Part shown: positions 27,511-36,544 of the stretch, piece by piece
Numbering within the stretch: the first letter of the stretch is position 1
Layout of the letters: each line of letters starts with the position of its first letter
NCBI GenBank assembly: GCA_025127975.1
Contig: JAHLYQ010000041.1
Span: 62,001-126,000 of the forward strand
Length of the DNA: 64,000 nucleotides
Direction: 5' to 3'
From: Synechococcus sp. CS-1331
GTDB taxonomy: Bacteria; Cyanobacteriota; Cyanobacteriia; PCC-6307; Cyanobiaceae
Translations under genes and position numbers: made by a program
The notes under the pieces: model-generated
Databases searched by the model: none
What the model was told of the DNA's origin: nothing
What the model saw: the letters and a program-made list of their open reading frames with translations, nothing else

Positions 27511-28161
27511 TTAGGCCAACTGACTTGGCCCGGGCCGGTTCACGTTGCGGATGGCACGGGGATCCAGCGGCACCGCCCGGCAGGGCTGTGAGGCCAGCCA
27601 GCTCTGCAGGCGCCGTTCGCCTCGGCCCACCGCTGCTGCCAGGTGGGCGCGGATCGGCGGGCTGCTCGGATATAGGCCCAGCAGTGGTTGCAGCCGCTCA
27701 CCGTCGTGGGCCAGCTGGAGCCTGGTCGGGCTCCCTGTTGCTGCGCCCGCCAGCAGGGTTTGCAGGGCGGCCAGGCTGAGATCCGGCATGTCCACCGGGC
27801 AGAGCAGCAGCTGCTCGTTCGGGTGCTGCTGCATCAGCCGGTGCAGGGCCAGCAGCGGCCCCTCCCAGGGCGGCGGTTCGGCCAGGACGGTCATCGGTGC
27901 GCTCGGGGCCAGCTCGAGGGCCAGCTCTTCCGCCAGCTCCAGGTGCGCCCCATGGCGGCTCAGCAGGCTGATCGGCGTCTCTAGCTGGGCCAGTAGGCGC
28001 AAGCTGCGCTCCAGCCAGGTGCCGCCCTCGGGGTGGGGCAATAACGCCTTGTCGCGGCCCATGCGCCGGCTCTCGCCACCGCTGAGCAGGCAGGCGCGTA
28101 GGGGCAGTTGTAGCAACGGCTGCCAGGCAGGCCCGCGCCCATCCGTAGGGTCCCGCCGCAT
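27511..28161 (-). CDS. mobA: Molybdenum cofactor guanylyltransferase MobA
   Basis: About 216 residues. It attaches GMP to Mo-molybdopterin, giving the guanine dinucleotide cofactor (bis-MGD) used by NarB and the YdeP-type enzyme. The nucleotide-binding motif [19 protein letters not shown] and the Asp motif CPVDMPDLS are present. Start is uncertain: ATG at 28161 gives an extra N-terminus before the Rossmann motif, and the ATG at 28176 would overlap the cyanase start. Divergent from cynS with at most 13 bases between the starts. Confidence 0.9.
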   Translation of the reverse strand: MRRDPTDGRGPAWQPLLQLPLRACLLSGGESRRMGRDKALLPHPEGGTWLERSLRLLAQLETPISLLSRHGAHLELAEELALELAPSAPMTVLAEPPPWEGPLLALHRLMQQHPNEQLLLCPVDMPDLSLAALQTLLAGAATGSPTRLQLAHDGERLQPLLGLYPSSPPIRAHLAAAVGRGERRLQSWLASQPCRAVPLDPRAIRNVNRPGPSQLA

Positions 28162-28174
28162 GTCCGCTTCCTCC

Positions 28175-28630
28175 ATGGCTCTGCCTCCCCACACCACGAC
28201 CCTGCTCGACGCCAAGCGCTGCAGCGGACTCAGCTTCGCCGACCTTGGCGGCCGTCTTGGTCAAGATGAGGTGTGGACCGCCAGCCTGCTCTACGGCCAG
28301 GCCACGGCTTCAGCCGATCAGGCTCAGCTGCTGCTCGAGGCCCTGCAGATCACCGAGCCGGAGCGGCCTGCCCTGCTGGCTGCCCTCACCACCTATCCCG
28401 TGAAGGGTGCCCTCGATCCGGTGATCCCCACCGATCCACTGCTATATCGCTTCTACGAGATTCTCCAGATTTATGGCCTGCCGCTCAAAGACGTGATCCA
28501 GGAGCAGTTCGGCGACGGCATCATGTCGGCGATTGATTTCAGCCTCACCGTCGCCAAGCAGGAGGATCCCAAGGGCGACCGGGTGGTGGTGACCATGAAC
28601 GGCAAGTTCCTGCCCTACCGCAAGTGGTGA
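28175..28630 (+). CDS. cynS: Cyanate hydratase (cyanase)
   Basis: A 151-residue cyanase converting cyanate and bicarbonate to ammonia and CO2. The catalytic residues align with the enterobacterial enzyme at a constant offset of four: Arg92 and Glu95 in LYRFYEI and Ser118 in DGIMSAID. The C-terminus [11 protein letters not shown] is typical. ATG at 28175 or 28160 may start it. In picocyanobacteria cynS often accompanies nitrate-assimilation genes and is nitrogen-controlled. No cyanate transporter is present here. Confidence 0.95.
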   Translation: MALPPHTTTLLDAKRCSGLSFADLGGRLGQDEVWTASLLYGQATASADQAQLLLEALQITEPERPALLAALTTYPVKGALDPVIPTDPLLYRFYEILQIYGLPLKDVIQEQFGDGIMSAIDFSLTVAKQEDPKGDRVVVTMNGKFLPYRKW

Positions 28631-28651
28631 CCAGGCCGGCCGGGCAGCAGC

Positions 28652-29155
28652 TCAGGCAGGTCCGGGCACCTCAGCCAGCAGCCCAAACTCCGCCAGGGCC
28701 CGCGGCAGGTTGCGGTGCTCGTGGCCCGGGTGGCTGAGCTTCACCAGGGCGAAGCGCTGCAGTTCGGTGAGCTCTGCCCAGCCGCCGCTGCGCAGCTCAA
28801 GGTTCAGCTGGGCGCAGGAGGTGGTCAGCACTTCGGGCAGCTGGTCGGCCTGCTGCCAGGGCTCAGCGCTGGCTCGGGGCAGGTCCTTGGCCTGGCCGGC
28901 GCTGAGGGCGCTGGTGCGCGCCTGCAGGTGCTGGCGCAACGCCTCGATGGCGGCGGGGTCGTCGGGCCAGGCCAGCAGCCCAGCGCGCTCGGCCTCGCCC
29001 AGCTCGCTCCAATGCTGCAGCTTCAGCTTGATGCCGGCCAGATCGAGCTTGCGCCGCACGGCCATGGGGATGCAGCGCAGGTCGGCGGTGAAGTCGGCCT
29101 CAAAGTGGAAGCAGGTGCTAGCTAGGAGGGAGCCCAGGGGGAACTGCGGTAACAA
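28652..29155 (-). CDS. narM: Nitrate reductase-associated protein NarM
   Basis: A protein of up to 167 residues matching the NarM pattern: FHFEADFTADLRCIPMAVRRKLDLAGIKLKLQHWSEL near the start and ELQRFALVKLSHPGHEHRNLPRALAEF at the end. NarM is required for active assimilatory nitrate reductase in cyanobacteria; its mechanism is not known. The frame opens with TTG at 29155, right after an in-frame stop, so there is no ATG start. Head-to-head with narB, 42 bases between the starts. Confidence 0.88.
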   Translation of the reverse strand: MLPQFPLGSLLASTCFHFEADFTADLRCIPMAVRRKLDLAGIKLKLQHWSELGEAERAGLLAWPDDPAAIEALRQHLQARTSALSAGQAKDLPRASAEPWQQADQLPEVLTTSCAQLNLELRSGGWAELTELQRFALVKLSHPGHEHRNLPRALAEFGLLAEVPGPA

Positions 29156-29197
29156 CTGCCACCATCATCGGGTGCCCTGGCTTGGTCGAATAGCCCC

Positions 29198-31324
29198 ATG
29201 GTCAGTGATCCCGCCAGTTCAGCTGCCCTAGCCCAGTGCCCCTACTGCGGCGTGGGCTGCGGCCTGGAGCTGAAGGCCCCCGCTGAACCCGGCGGCCTCT
29301 GGACCGCCCGCGGCGACCGCCACCATCCCTCGTCCCTGGGCCAGGTGTGCATCAAGGGCGCCACCGTGGGCGAAACCCTGCACCCCAACCGCCTCACCAC
29401 GCCCCTGTGGCGTGCGCGCATCGACCAGCCCTTTGAGCCGATCAGCTGGGAGCGGGCTTTCACCATTTTGGTGGAGCGCATCGAGGCCACCTTGGCCACC
29501 AAGGGGCCCCAAGCGCTGGCGATCTACGGCTCTGGGCAGTTCCTCAGCGAGGACTATTACGCAGCCAACAAGCTGCTCAAGGGCGCCCTGGGCAGCAACA
29601 ACTTCGACGCCAACTCTCGCCTGTGCATGAGTTCGGCGGTGGCGGGCTATGCCCGCAGCTTCGGCTCCGATGGCCCGCCCTGCTGCTACGACGACCTCGA
29701 TCTGGCCGATCTGGTGCTTCTGATCGGCACCAACACGGCCGAGTGCCATCCGGTACTGTTCCAGCGGCTGCTTAAGCGCCGGCGCAAGGGGGCTGGGCCG
29801 CGCCTGGTGGTGGTGGATCCGCGCGCCACCGCCACCAGCGATGCCGCCGACCTGCACCTGGCGATCGCCCCCGGCACCGACCTGGCCCTGCTCTGCGGCC
29901 TGGGCCACCTGTTGCTAGAGCGGCGCGGTGTGGATCGGGCCTTCGTGGCAGCCCACACCGAGGGTTTCGCCGAGCTGGAGACCCTCTGGTGGGCCTGGCA
30001 GCCGACGCGGACGGCGGCGGTGTGCGGCATCGCCGAGGCCGACCTGCGCCAGCTGGCCGACTGGTGGATCGCCAGCCAGGCGGCGCTCAGCCTTTGGTCG
30101 ATGGGGGTAAACCAGAGCCGCGAGGGCACCGCCACCGTGGCTGGGATTTGCAACCTGCACCTGGTGAGCGGCCAGATCGGCCGCCCCGGCGCCGGACCCT
30201 TTTCACTTACCGGCCAGCCCAATGCCATGGGCGGCCGCGAGGTGGGTGGCCTGGCCCAGCTGTTGCCCGGTTACCGCTCCGTGGATGATCCAGCGCACCG
30301 GGCCGAGGTGGAACGCCACTGGGGCTTTGCTGCTGGCTCGATCTCGCCAGAGCCTGGCTTGGCGGTGTGGCCACAGATCGAGGCGATGGAGCGCGGCGAG
30401 CTCGACCTTTGGTGGGTGGCGGCCACCAACCCCTTAGTAAGCCTGCCCAGCCTCGATCGGGTTAGGGCGGCGGTGGCGAACTGCCCGTTGGTGGTGCTGA
30501 GTGAGGCCTATGCCGGTACGGAAACCGAGGCCCTGACCCATCTGGTGTTGCCGGCGGCCCAGTGGAGCGAGAAGGCTGGCGTAATGGTGAACTCCGAGCG
30601 CCGCGTCACCCTCTGCTCTGCCTTCCGCCAGCCCCCTGGCGAGGCCCGGGCCGACTGGGCGATCTTTGCGGAGTTGGGCCGGCGTCTCGGTTTTGAGGCG
30701 CAGTTCGGCTGGCCTGACGCTGCCGCGGTGTATGCCGAATTCGTGGCACTCACGACTGGCCGGCTCTGCGATAGCAGCGGCCTCAGCCACGGGCTCCTGG
30801 CCGAGCACGGCCCCCAGCAGTGGCCCTTCCCCGCCGGCACCGCCCCCGGCGGCGGCTCAGCGCGCCTCTACGTCGATCTGGCCTTCCCGACTCCTTCCGG
30901 CAAGGCACGCCTCTGGGCCGATCCGCCCTTGGGCCTGGCCGAACCCCCCTGCGACTCCTATCCCCTGGTGCTCACGGTGGGGCGGCTGCTGGGCCACTGG
31001 CACACCATGACCCGCACGGCCCATGTGGCCCGGGCGCTCAAGGCCCACCCCGAACCGCTGCTGGAGGTGCATCCAAGCGATGCGGCTCGCGCCGGCTTGG
31101 CTGATGGGGCCCTGGCCCTAGTGCGGTCGCGCCGCGGTGCGGTGTCGGTGAAGGTGCAAATCACCGAACGCATTCGGCCCGGCACCGTGTTTTTGCCGAT
31201 GCATTGGGGCGCCTCCCAAGGCGAGCTGGCTTGCGAGGCCAATCGACTGATGCATGAGCTGGGCTGCCCGATTTCGAAGCAGCCGGAACTCAAGGCAGCG
31301 GCGGTGGCGCTGACGCCGGCCTGA
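29198..31324 (+). CDS. narB: Ferredoxin-nitrate reductase NarB
   Basis: A 708-residue assimilatory nitrate reductase reducing nitrate to nitrite with ferredoxin. The N-terminal [4Fe-4S] ligands are Cys14, Cys17, Cys21 and Cys51 (CPYCGVGC and QVCIKG). Bis-MGD-binding blocks include SRLCMSSAVAGYARSFG with the Mo-ligand-type Cys, LLIGTNTAECHPVLFQRL, SMGVNQSREGTATV and TGQPNAMGGREVGG. The Moco genes on both sides supply its cofactor. Convergent with nrtD with one base between stops. Confidence 0.96.
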   Translation: MVSDPASSAALAQCPYCGVGCGLELKAPAEPGGLWTARGDRHHPSSLGQVCIKGATVGETLHPNRLTTPLWRARIDQPFEPISWERAFTILVERIEATLATKGPQALAIYGSGQFLSEDYYAANKLLKGALGSNNFDANSRLCMSSAVAGYARSFGSDGPPCCYDDLDLADLVLLIGTNTAECHPVLFQRLLKRRRKGAGPRLVVVDPRATATSDAADLHLAIAPGTDLALLCGLGHLLLERRGVDRAFVAAHTEGFAELETLWWAWQPTRTAAVCGIAEADLRQLADWWIASQAALSLWSMGVNQSREGTATVAGICNLHLVSGQIGRPGAGPFSLTGQPNAMGGREVGGLAQLLPGYRSVDDPAHRAEVERHWGFAAGSISPEPGLAVWPQIEAMERGELDLWWVAATNPLVSLPSLDRVRAAVANCPLVVLSEAYAGTETEALTHLVLPAAQWSEKAGVMVNSERRVTLCSAFRQPPGEARADWAIFAELGRRLGFEAQFGWPDAAAVYAEFVALTTGRLCDSSGLSHGLLAEHGPQQWPFPAGTAPGGGSARLYVDLAFPTPSGKARLWADPPLGLAEPPCDSYPLVLTVGRLLGHWHTMTRTAHVARALKAHPEPLLEVHPSDAARAGLADGALALVRSRRGAVSVKVQITERIRPGTVFLPMHWGASQGELACEANRLMHELGCPISKQPELKAAAVALTPA

Positions 31325-31325
31325 C

Positions 31326-32162
31326 CTAATCAACGTCGTGGGCGAAGCGGCGGTATAGAAAATCGAGTGCTTCGTTGCGGAATTCGTAGTACTCCGGCAT
31401 CTCCATCAGCTGGCTGCGCTGGCGTGGGCGGGGGAAGGGCAGTCTGAGGTCGGCGCCGATCTGGGCGGCCGGGCCGTTTGTCATCATCACGATTCGGTCG
31501 GCGAGAAACAGGGCCTCGTCGATGTCGTGGGTGATCATTAGCACCGTCACTTTTTGCTCGGACCAGATCCGCAACAGCTCCTCCTGCAATTCTTCGCGGG
31601 TGATCGGATCCAGCGCCCCGAAGGGTTCATCGAGGATCAACAGTTTCGGCTGGAGAGCCAGCGCCCGTGCGATCGAAACGCGCTGCTTCATGCCCCCGGA
31701 GAGACTTGATGGTTTCTGGTGGGCGGCCTCACTGAGGCCCACCATCTCCAGGTGTCTTTCCACGATGGAGCGGCTCTGGCCGTTGCGTCGGTGCTGGGGG
31801 AAGACATTGTTCACCGCCAGGGCGATGTTGTTGTAGGCGCTCAGCCAGGGCAGCAGGGAATAGTTCTGAAACACCACCATCCGCTCGGGCCCCGGTTCGA
31901 CGATCCTTTCCCCCTGTACCCGCACCTCACCGCTGCTGGGCTGCCGGAAGCCGGACACCATGTCCAGCAGGGTGGACTTGCCGCAGCCGGAATGGCCGAT
32001 CACGCAGACGAATTCACCCTCGGCCACGGTTAGGTCGATGTTGTCGAGCACGCTGTAGGGCCCGCTCGGGGTGTCGTAGACCTTGCTTAATGACTCAATC
32101 TTTAGAAAAGGCTCGCTCTTTGCATCGGGGCCAACGGCGACGGTGCTGGAAAGGGTGGTCAT
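31326..32162 (-). CDS. nrtD: Nitrate ABC transporter ATP-binding protein NrtD
   Basis: A 278-residue ABC ATPase with Walker A GHSGCGKSTLLDM, signature LSGGMKQRVSIARAL, Walker B LLILDEPFGALD and the switch His in MITHDIDEA. It pairs with the NrtC ATPase on the cytoplasmic side of the nitrate/nitrite importer. Last gene of the nrtABCD operon, 56 bases after nrtC. Shorter than NrtC, as in other cyanobacteria. Confidence 0.93.
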   Translation of the reverse strand: MTTLSSTVAVGPDAKSEPFLKIESLSKVYDTPSGPYSVLDNIDLTVAEGEFVCVIGHSGCGKSTLLDMVSGFRQPSSGEVRVQGERIVEPGPERMVVFQNYSLLPWLSAYNNIALAVNNVFPQHRRNGQSRSIVERHLEMVGLSEAAHQKPSSLSGGMKQRVSIARALALQPKLLILDEPFGALDPITREELQEELLRIWSEQKVTVLMITHDIDEALFLADRIVMMTNGPAAQIGADLRLPFPRPRQRSQLMEMPEYYEFRNEALDFLYRRFAHDVD

Positions 32163-32218
32163 CGCTGGGGACGCGGTTGAATTTGCGGTTGAAGTTTTGG
32201 TGGTGTAATTGCTGACGT

Positions 32219-34192
32219 TCAGTTAGCAGAGGCTGCCCTTAAGGCTGCCGGAGCATGTCGTCGCAGGTAGGCCAGGGGATCGCCCAGATCCAGGCAGTCG
32301 CTGCCGAACAACTCGATGGCGGTGGGCTCCGCCTGATCGCCGGCTTGGTCGCCCTGGGCCTCCGCCACGCGGCGGTATAGATACTGATGCTGCACCCGGT
32401 CAGCCACCTCCTGCCAGTCGTGGGGGAAGGGGCAGATTCCCCAGCGGGCGAGCTGGGTGATAATCCAGACCGCATCCTGTCGCTCCGGAGCATTCACGCC
32501 GCCGTGGAAGCGCAGCAGCTGGGGCTCCGCCACAGGCTCGCCGAGACCCCGGTCGAAGGGACCCACCAGCGCGGGCCGGAGTGTGTCCAGATCGGCCCCG
32601 ACAAAGTTGGCGCGGGAGAGCAACTCGGCCAGCTCCTCCCGGTTGGCGGGCTGTTCGCACCAGCGACAGGCCTCCAGCAGGGCATGGACAAGGGCTTCGT
32701 GGGTGCGGGGGTGGGCTGAGGCCCAGTCCTCCCGCACGCCAAGAACCTTTTCGCAATGGCCGTTCCAGAGTTCGGTGTCGGCGGCGATCACCGTGCCGAG
32801 CCCCTCCTTGACGGCGCGGCTGTTCCATGGCTCGCCCACGCAAAAGCCATTGATCGTGCCGGCGCGAAGGGTCGCCACCATCTGGGGTGGCGGGATCACG
32901 ATCAGGTCCACATCCTTGTCGGGGTCGATGCCACCTGAGGCCAGCCAGGCCCGCAGCAGGAAGTTGTGCATCGAGGCCGGGTGCACCATCGCGAAGACGG
33001 GACGCTTCTGGGGATGGGCCGCTATCCAGCGCTGCAGCCCGGCCACGTCGTGCACGCCAGCCTCCTGGAAGCTGCGATGCAGGGTGATGGCATTGCCGTT
33101 TCGCGAGAGGGTTAGGGCGGTGACCATCGGCAGGGGAGCCTGCCCCCGCAGCCCCAAAGCCATGGCGTAGGGCAGCCCTGCCACCATTTGGGCGGCATCG
33201 AGCACCCCCTGGCGCACGTGGGTTTCGAGGCTTTTCCAGTTGGCCTCCCGGCGCAGCTCCACCTGTTCAAGGCCATGGCGCTTGAAGAAGCCCTTCTCCT
33301 GGGCCACCACCAGTGGGGCGCAGTCGCTCAGTGGAATGAAGCCAATCGATAGGTTCACCTTCTCCAGACCGTTGGCGGCGATGGCGGCCGCCGGCTTGAG
33401 CCGCTGCTGCCGGGCTCGCCGCTGATCGTTGAGGAAGCCCACCATCTCGGCCCGCAGGGCGTAGTAGCTCGGGTGCTTCACCGCAGTCAGCTGGCTGCGG
33501 GGTCGGGGCAGGGGCACTTCGAGGATCTGGCCAATGTGGGCTTCCGGGCCGTTGGTCATCAACACCACCCGGTCAGAGAGCAGCAGGGCTTCGTCCACGT
33601 CGTGGGTCACCATCACGGCCGTTACGCCGGCCTCAGCGCAGATGCGCAGCAACTGTTGCTGCAGGTTGCCGCGGGTGAGCGCATCGAGGGCTCCGAAGGG
33701 CTCATCGAGCAGCAGTAGCTTCGGCCGGATCGCCAGCGCCCGGGCGATCGCCACCCGCTGCTTCATGCCTCCGGAGAGCTCGCGGGGATATTTATCTGCT
33801 GCTGCCTTTAGGTTAACCAATTGGATATTGTGCTCCACAATCGCCGAGCGCTCAGCTATTGCTTTGGTGGCAAAAACGTTGTCTACGGCGAGGGCGATGT
33901 TTTGCCGCACCGTTTTCCAAGGCAGCAGGGAATAGTTCTGGAACACCACCATTCGCTCTGGACCTGGAGCGGTGATTTGGCGGCCGTTCATCAGGATCCC
34001 GCCTTCGCTGGCCTGGCTGAGGCCGGCCAGAAGGTTTAGCAAGGTGCTCTTGCCGCAGCCTGAATGACCCACCAGCGAGAGAAACTCGCCCTCGGCGATA
34101 TCGAGGAAGATATCGCGCAGTGCCACGTAGCTGCCGCCTCCTTGGAGGGGGAAGACCTGGGTGACATGGTCGACGGTGAACATGGAGGGCAT
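32219..34192 (-). CDS. nrtC: Nitrate ABC transporter ATPase-binding protein fusion NrtC
   Basis: A 657-residue fusion. The N-terminal ABC ATPase (Walker A GHSGCGKSTLLNL, signature LSGGMKQRVAIARAL) is joined to a C-terminal NrtA-like domain from about residue 280 (VNLSIGFIPLSDCAPLVVAQ, PPPQMVATLRAGTINGFCVGEPWNSRAV). In nitrate transporters this C-terminal domain senses intracellular nitrogen status and gates import. Start may be the ATG at 34192 or 34183; the former is 4 bases after the nrtB stop. Confidence 0.93.
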   Translation of the reverse strand: MPSMFTVDHVTQVFPLQGGGSYVALRDIFLDIAEGEFLSLVGHSGCGKSTLLNLLAGLSQASEGGILMNGRQITAPGPERMVVFQNYSLLPWKTVRQNIALAVDNVFATKAIAERSAIVEHNIQLVNLKAAADKYPRELSGGMKQRVAIARALAIRPKLLLLDEPFGALDALTRGNLQQQLLRICAEAGVTAVMVTHDVDEALLLSDRVVLMTNGPEAHIGQILEVPLPRPRSQLTAVKHPSYYALRAEMVGFLNDQRRARQQRLKPAAAIAANGLEKVNLSIGFIPLSDCAPLVVAQEKGFFKRHGLEQVELRREANWKSLETHVRQGVLDAAQMVAGLPYAMALGLRGQAPLPMVTALTLSRNGNAITLHRSFQEAGVHDVAGLQRWIAAHPQKRPVFAMVHPASMHNFLLRAWLASGGIDPDKDVDLIVIPPPQMVATLRAGTINGFCVGEPWNSRAVKEGLGTVIAADTELWNGHCEKVLGVREDWASAHPRTHEALVHALLEACRWCEQPANREELAELLSRANFVGADLDTLRPALVGPFDRGLGEPVAEPQLLRFHGGVNAPERQDAVWIITQLARWGICPFPHDWQEVADRVQHQYLYRRVAEAQGDQAGDQAEPTAIELFGSDCLDLGDPLAYLRRHAPAALRAASAN

Positions 34193-34196
34193 GGCT

Positions 34197-35030
34197 TCAG
34201 TTCCCCCCCTGGCTCGCCCGGCGGCCGACGAAGGCAACCAGTCGATCGAGCAGCAGGCCCACCACGCCTACATAGATAATCGCCAGGATTATTTGGCTTG
34301 AGCTGGCATCGCCGCCGGCGTTGTATGCGTCCCAGATGAAGTAGCCGATGCCGCCGTCGGCCTTCAACATCTCTGCGGCCACGATTGCTAGCCAGGCCAG
34401 GCCCACGGCGATGCGCAGGCCGGTGAAGACATAGGGCACCGTTGCTGGTATTACGATGCTGCTGATGTAGGCCCGCTTGCTAAGGCGCAACACCCTGGCC
34501 ACGTTGGTGTAATCCTGGGGAATCTCCTGGATGCCCACAGCCGTGTTGATAATGATTGGCCAGATCGCCGTGATGAAAATTACAAACACCGCTGAGGTAT
34601 TGGCATCTTGAAACACCATCAGCGAAATCGGAAACCAGGCCAGTGGCGGCACGGTTCGCAGCACCTGCACCACTGGATCAAACCCTTTGCCGGCGAAACG
34701 ATTTAGGCCGAGTAGGCCGCCGATGGCGACGCCTACTACCGCCGCCAGGCCGTAGCCCACCGCCACCCGTTGCAAAGAGATCAGGATCTGCCAACCCAGG
34801 CCCTTGCTGGTGCCACCGTCATCGAAAAACGGCTGGCTGATGTACGGATCCCAGGTATCGATCAGCACGTTGATCGGGCCGGGGAGCCGCGCAGCACCGA
34901 GGACGCCCGAAAGCAACTGCCAGACCAGTAGAAAGGAACCTATGCAAATCAGGTAGGGCAGGATCTGGGGCAGTGCCGGTAGCAGCCGACGCCGACGGGT
35001 GCGCCGGCCCGGGGAGGTGGTTGGGGTCAC
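34197..35030 (-). CDS. nrtB: Nitrate ABC transporter permease NrtB
   Basis: A 277-residue inner membrane permease with about six hydrophobic segments and the EAA-type loop GLAWLAIVAAEMLKADGGIGYFIWDAYN that contacts the ATPase. An Arg-rich N-terminus (GRRTRRRRLL) precedes the first helix. It starts with GTG, 43 bases after nrtA. Confidence 0.93.
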   Translation of the reverse strand: MTPTTSPGRRTRRRRLLPALPQILPYLICIGSFLLVWQLLSGVLGAARLPGPINVLIDTWDPYISQPFFDDGGTSKGLGWQILISLQRVAVGYGLAAVVGVAIGGLLGLNRFAGKGFDPVVQVLRTVPPLAWFPISLMVFQDANTSAVFVIFITAIWPIIINTAVGIQEIPQDYTNVARVLRLSKRAYISSIVIPATVPYVFTGLRIAVGLAWLAIVAAEMLKADGGIGYFIWDAYNAGGDASSSQIILAIIYVGVVGLLLDRLVAFVGRRASQGGN

Positions 35031-35073
35031 GGATGGTGGGCGTAGGAACGGAGAGGTCGCTGGGCGTTGAAGC

Positions 35074-36387
35074 TCACTTCATCGCCTTGATTGCCAGGGC
35101 ATTTAGGTAGGCCTTGGGATCTTCGGGGTCGAATACCACACCGTCGAAGAAGGTTTCCTTGCCGCGTGAATCGCTGGCGGGAATTGCCTTTTCTTGGCCG
35201 ATTGAGGTGGCGGCTTCCTTCCAGAGATCAGCCCGGTTCACCTTGTTCACCAAAGCGTCAATATCGGTGCCCGAAGGTAGGTAGCCCCAGCGTATGTCTT
35301 CGGTAACGAACCACTTGTCATGGCTCTTGAAGGGGAAGGAGGCCTGTTCGCTCCAGAAACGCATTCTCAGGGGGCTGTTTTTGACAACGCGGCCATCGCC
35401 GTAGTCAATGTCGCCGGCCAGACGGGGTTTGATGTCGGCCACGCTGGCTTTGAAGTATTTGTCCTTGGCTGTGATTTCGCAGAGTTCGTCAAGGTTTGCT
35501 GGATCTTCACACCAGATCTGGGCTTCCTGTACGGCCATCAGTAGGGCTTTGGTGGCCTTGGGGTTTTGGTCAACCCAGTCGGCCCTCATTGAAAAGGCCT
35601 TCTCGGGGTGGTTTTTCCAGAGTTCGCCGGTAACGGCCGCTGTGTAGCCCAGCTTCTTATTAACCAGGCGTTGGTTCCAGGGCTCACCAACGCAGAAGGT
35701 GTCCATGGTGCCGGTCTGCATGTTCGCCACCATCTGGGGAGGTGGCACTACTACCAGGTCGGCATCCTTATTGGGATCAATGCCATTGGCGGCGAGCCAG
35801 TAGCGCATCCATAGGTCGTGGGTGCCGCCTGGGAAGGTAACGGCTGCTTTGAACTTCTTTCCCTTAGCGCTTGCCTGTTGCGTTGCTTTTGCTAGGCCGG
35901 CCTTGTTGTCGATGCTGAGCTTGTTGGGCAGGTACTCCTTCGACACCGACAGCCCCTGGCCCTGCAGGTTGAGCCTTGCCAGGGTGTACATCGGTAGGGG
36001 CTGCTGGGTCTTGGTGATTGTGCCGGCAGTTAGCAGTAGCGGCATTGGCGAGAGGATGTGGGCGCCATCAATGCCGCCGCGGCTGCTGCCCAGTTCCAGG
36101 TTGTCGCGGGTGGCAGCCCAGGAGGTCTGCTTCACCACCTTCACCTCTGGCATGCCGTGCTTGGCGAAGAAACCCTTCTCCAGGGCGATGATCAGGGGTG
36201 CGGCATCGGTGAGGGCGATGAAGCCCAAGGTGGCAGTCTTCAGCTCAGGTGCATCCGCACCTCCGGCCGGACTAGTTATCTGATTTTCGGATTTTTTGGT
36301 AGGACTACCACAGGCAGCTAGCCAGAAGGCTCCAGCGGCTGAACCTGCGGTGGTGATCAGAAACTTGCGGCGTGAAAGATTGGACAT
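35074..36387 (-). CDS. nrtA: Nitrate-binding lipoprotein NrtA
   Basis: A 437-residue periplasmic substrate-binding lipoprotein. The N-terminus has SRRKFL followed by a hydrophobic run ending in the lipobox Leu-Ala-Ala-Cys, a Tat-like signal. The mature domain carries ATLGFIALTDAAPLIIALEKGFFAKHG, VTFPGGTHDLWMRYWLAANG and PPPQMVANMQTGTMDTFCVGEPWN, shared with the NrtC C-terminal domain. ATG at 36387 is preferred over 36453 because the Tat motif follows at once. First gene of nrtABCD; a possible NtcA site lies 150 bases upstream. Confidence 0.94.
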   Translation of the reverse strand: MSNLSRRKFLITTAGSAAGAFWLAACGSPTKKSENQITSPAGGADAPELKTATLGFIALTDAAPLIIALEKGFFAKHGMPEVKVVKQTSWAATRDNLELGSSRGGIDGAHILSPMPLLLTAGTITKTQQPLPMYTLARLNLQGQGLSVSKEYLPNKLSIDNKAGLAKATQQASAKGKKFKAAVTFPGGTHDLWMRYWLAANGIDPNKDADLVVVPPPQMVANMQTGTMDTFCVGEPWNQRLVNKKLGYTAAVTGELWKNHPEKAFSMRADWVDQNPKATKALLMAVQEAQIWCEDPANLDELCEITAKDKYFKASVADIKPRLAGDIDYGDGRVVKNSPLRMRFWSEQASFPFKSHDKWFVTEDIRWGYLPSGTDIDALVNKVNRADLWKEAATSIGQEKAIPASDSRGKETFFDGVVFDPEDPKAYLNALAIKAMK

Positions 36388-36530
36388 CGCTTGATAGGGA
36401 AAGGCCGGAGTGGCGGCAATTGCACTCCGGACGGGCTCCATAAAGAAGCGCACCGAACCGGTCTGAAAATTGAGCCGGCGCGCAGGCTGACCGGTGCGAT
36501 AACAACACCACGGCCGGCTTCAAGTTGAGG

Positions 36531-36544
36531 GTTGCAATTGCTAC
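36531..36544. promoter_or_regulatory. Candidate NtcA site upstream of nrtA
   Basis: GTTGCAATTGCTAC matches the NtcA consensus GTA-N8-TAC at five of six fixed bases (read on the minus strand as GTA, eight bases, AAC), with a perfectly palindromic core. It overlaps the stop of the upstream gene and is about 150 bases from nrtA. A TGTTAT stretch 26 bases further on could be the -10. Pattern match only. Confidence 0.4.

Noticed and set aside
29156..29197. NtcA site between narM and narB
   Set aside because: No GTA-N8-TAC-like match in the 42 bases; control may lie further away.
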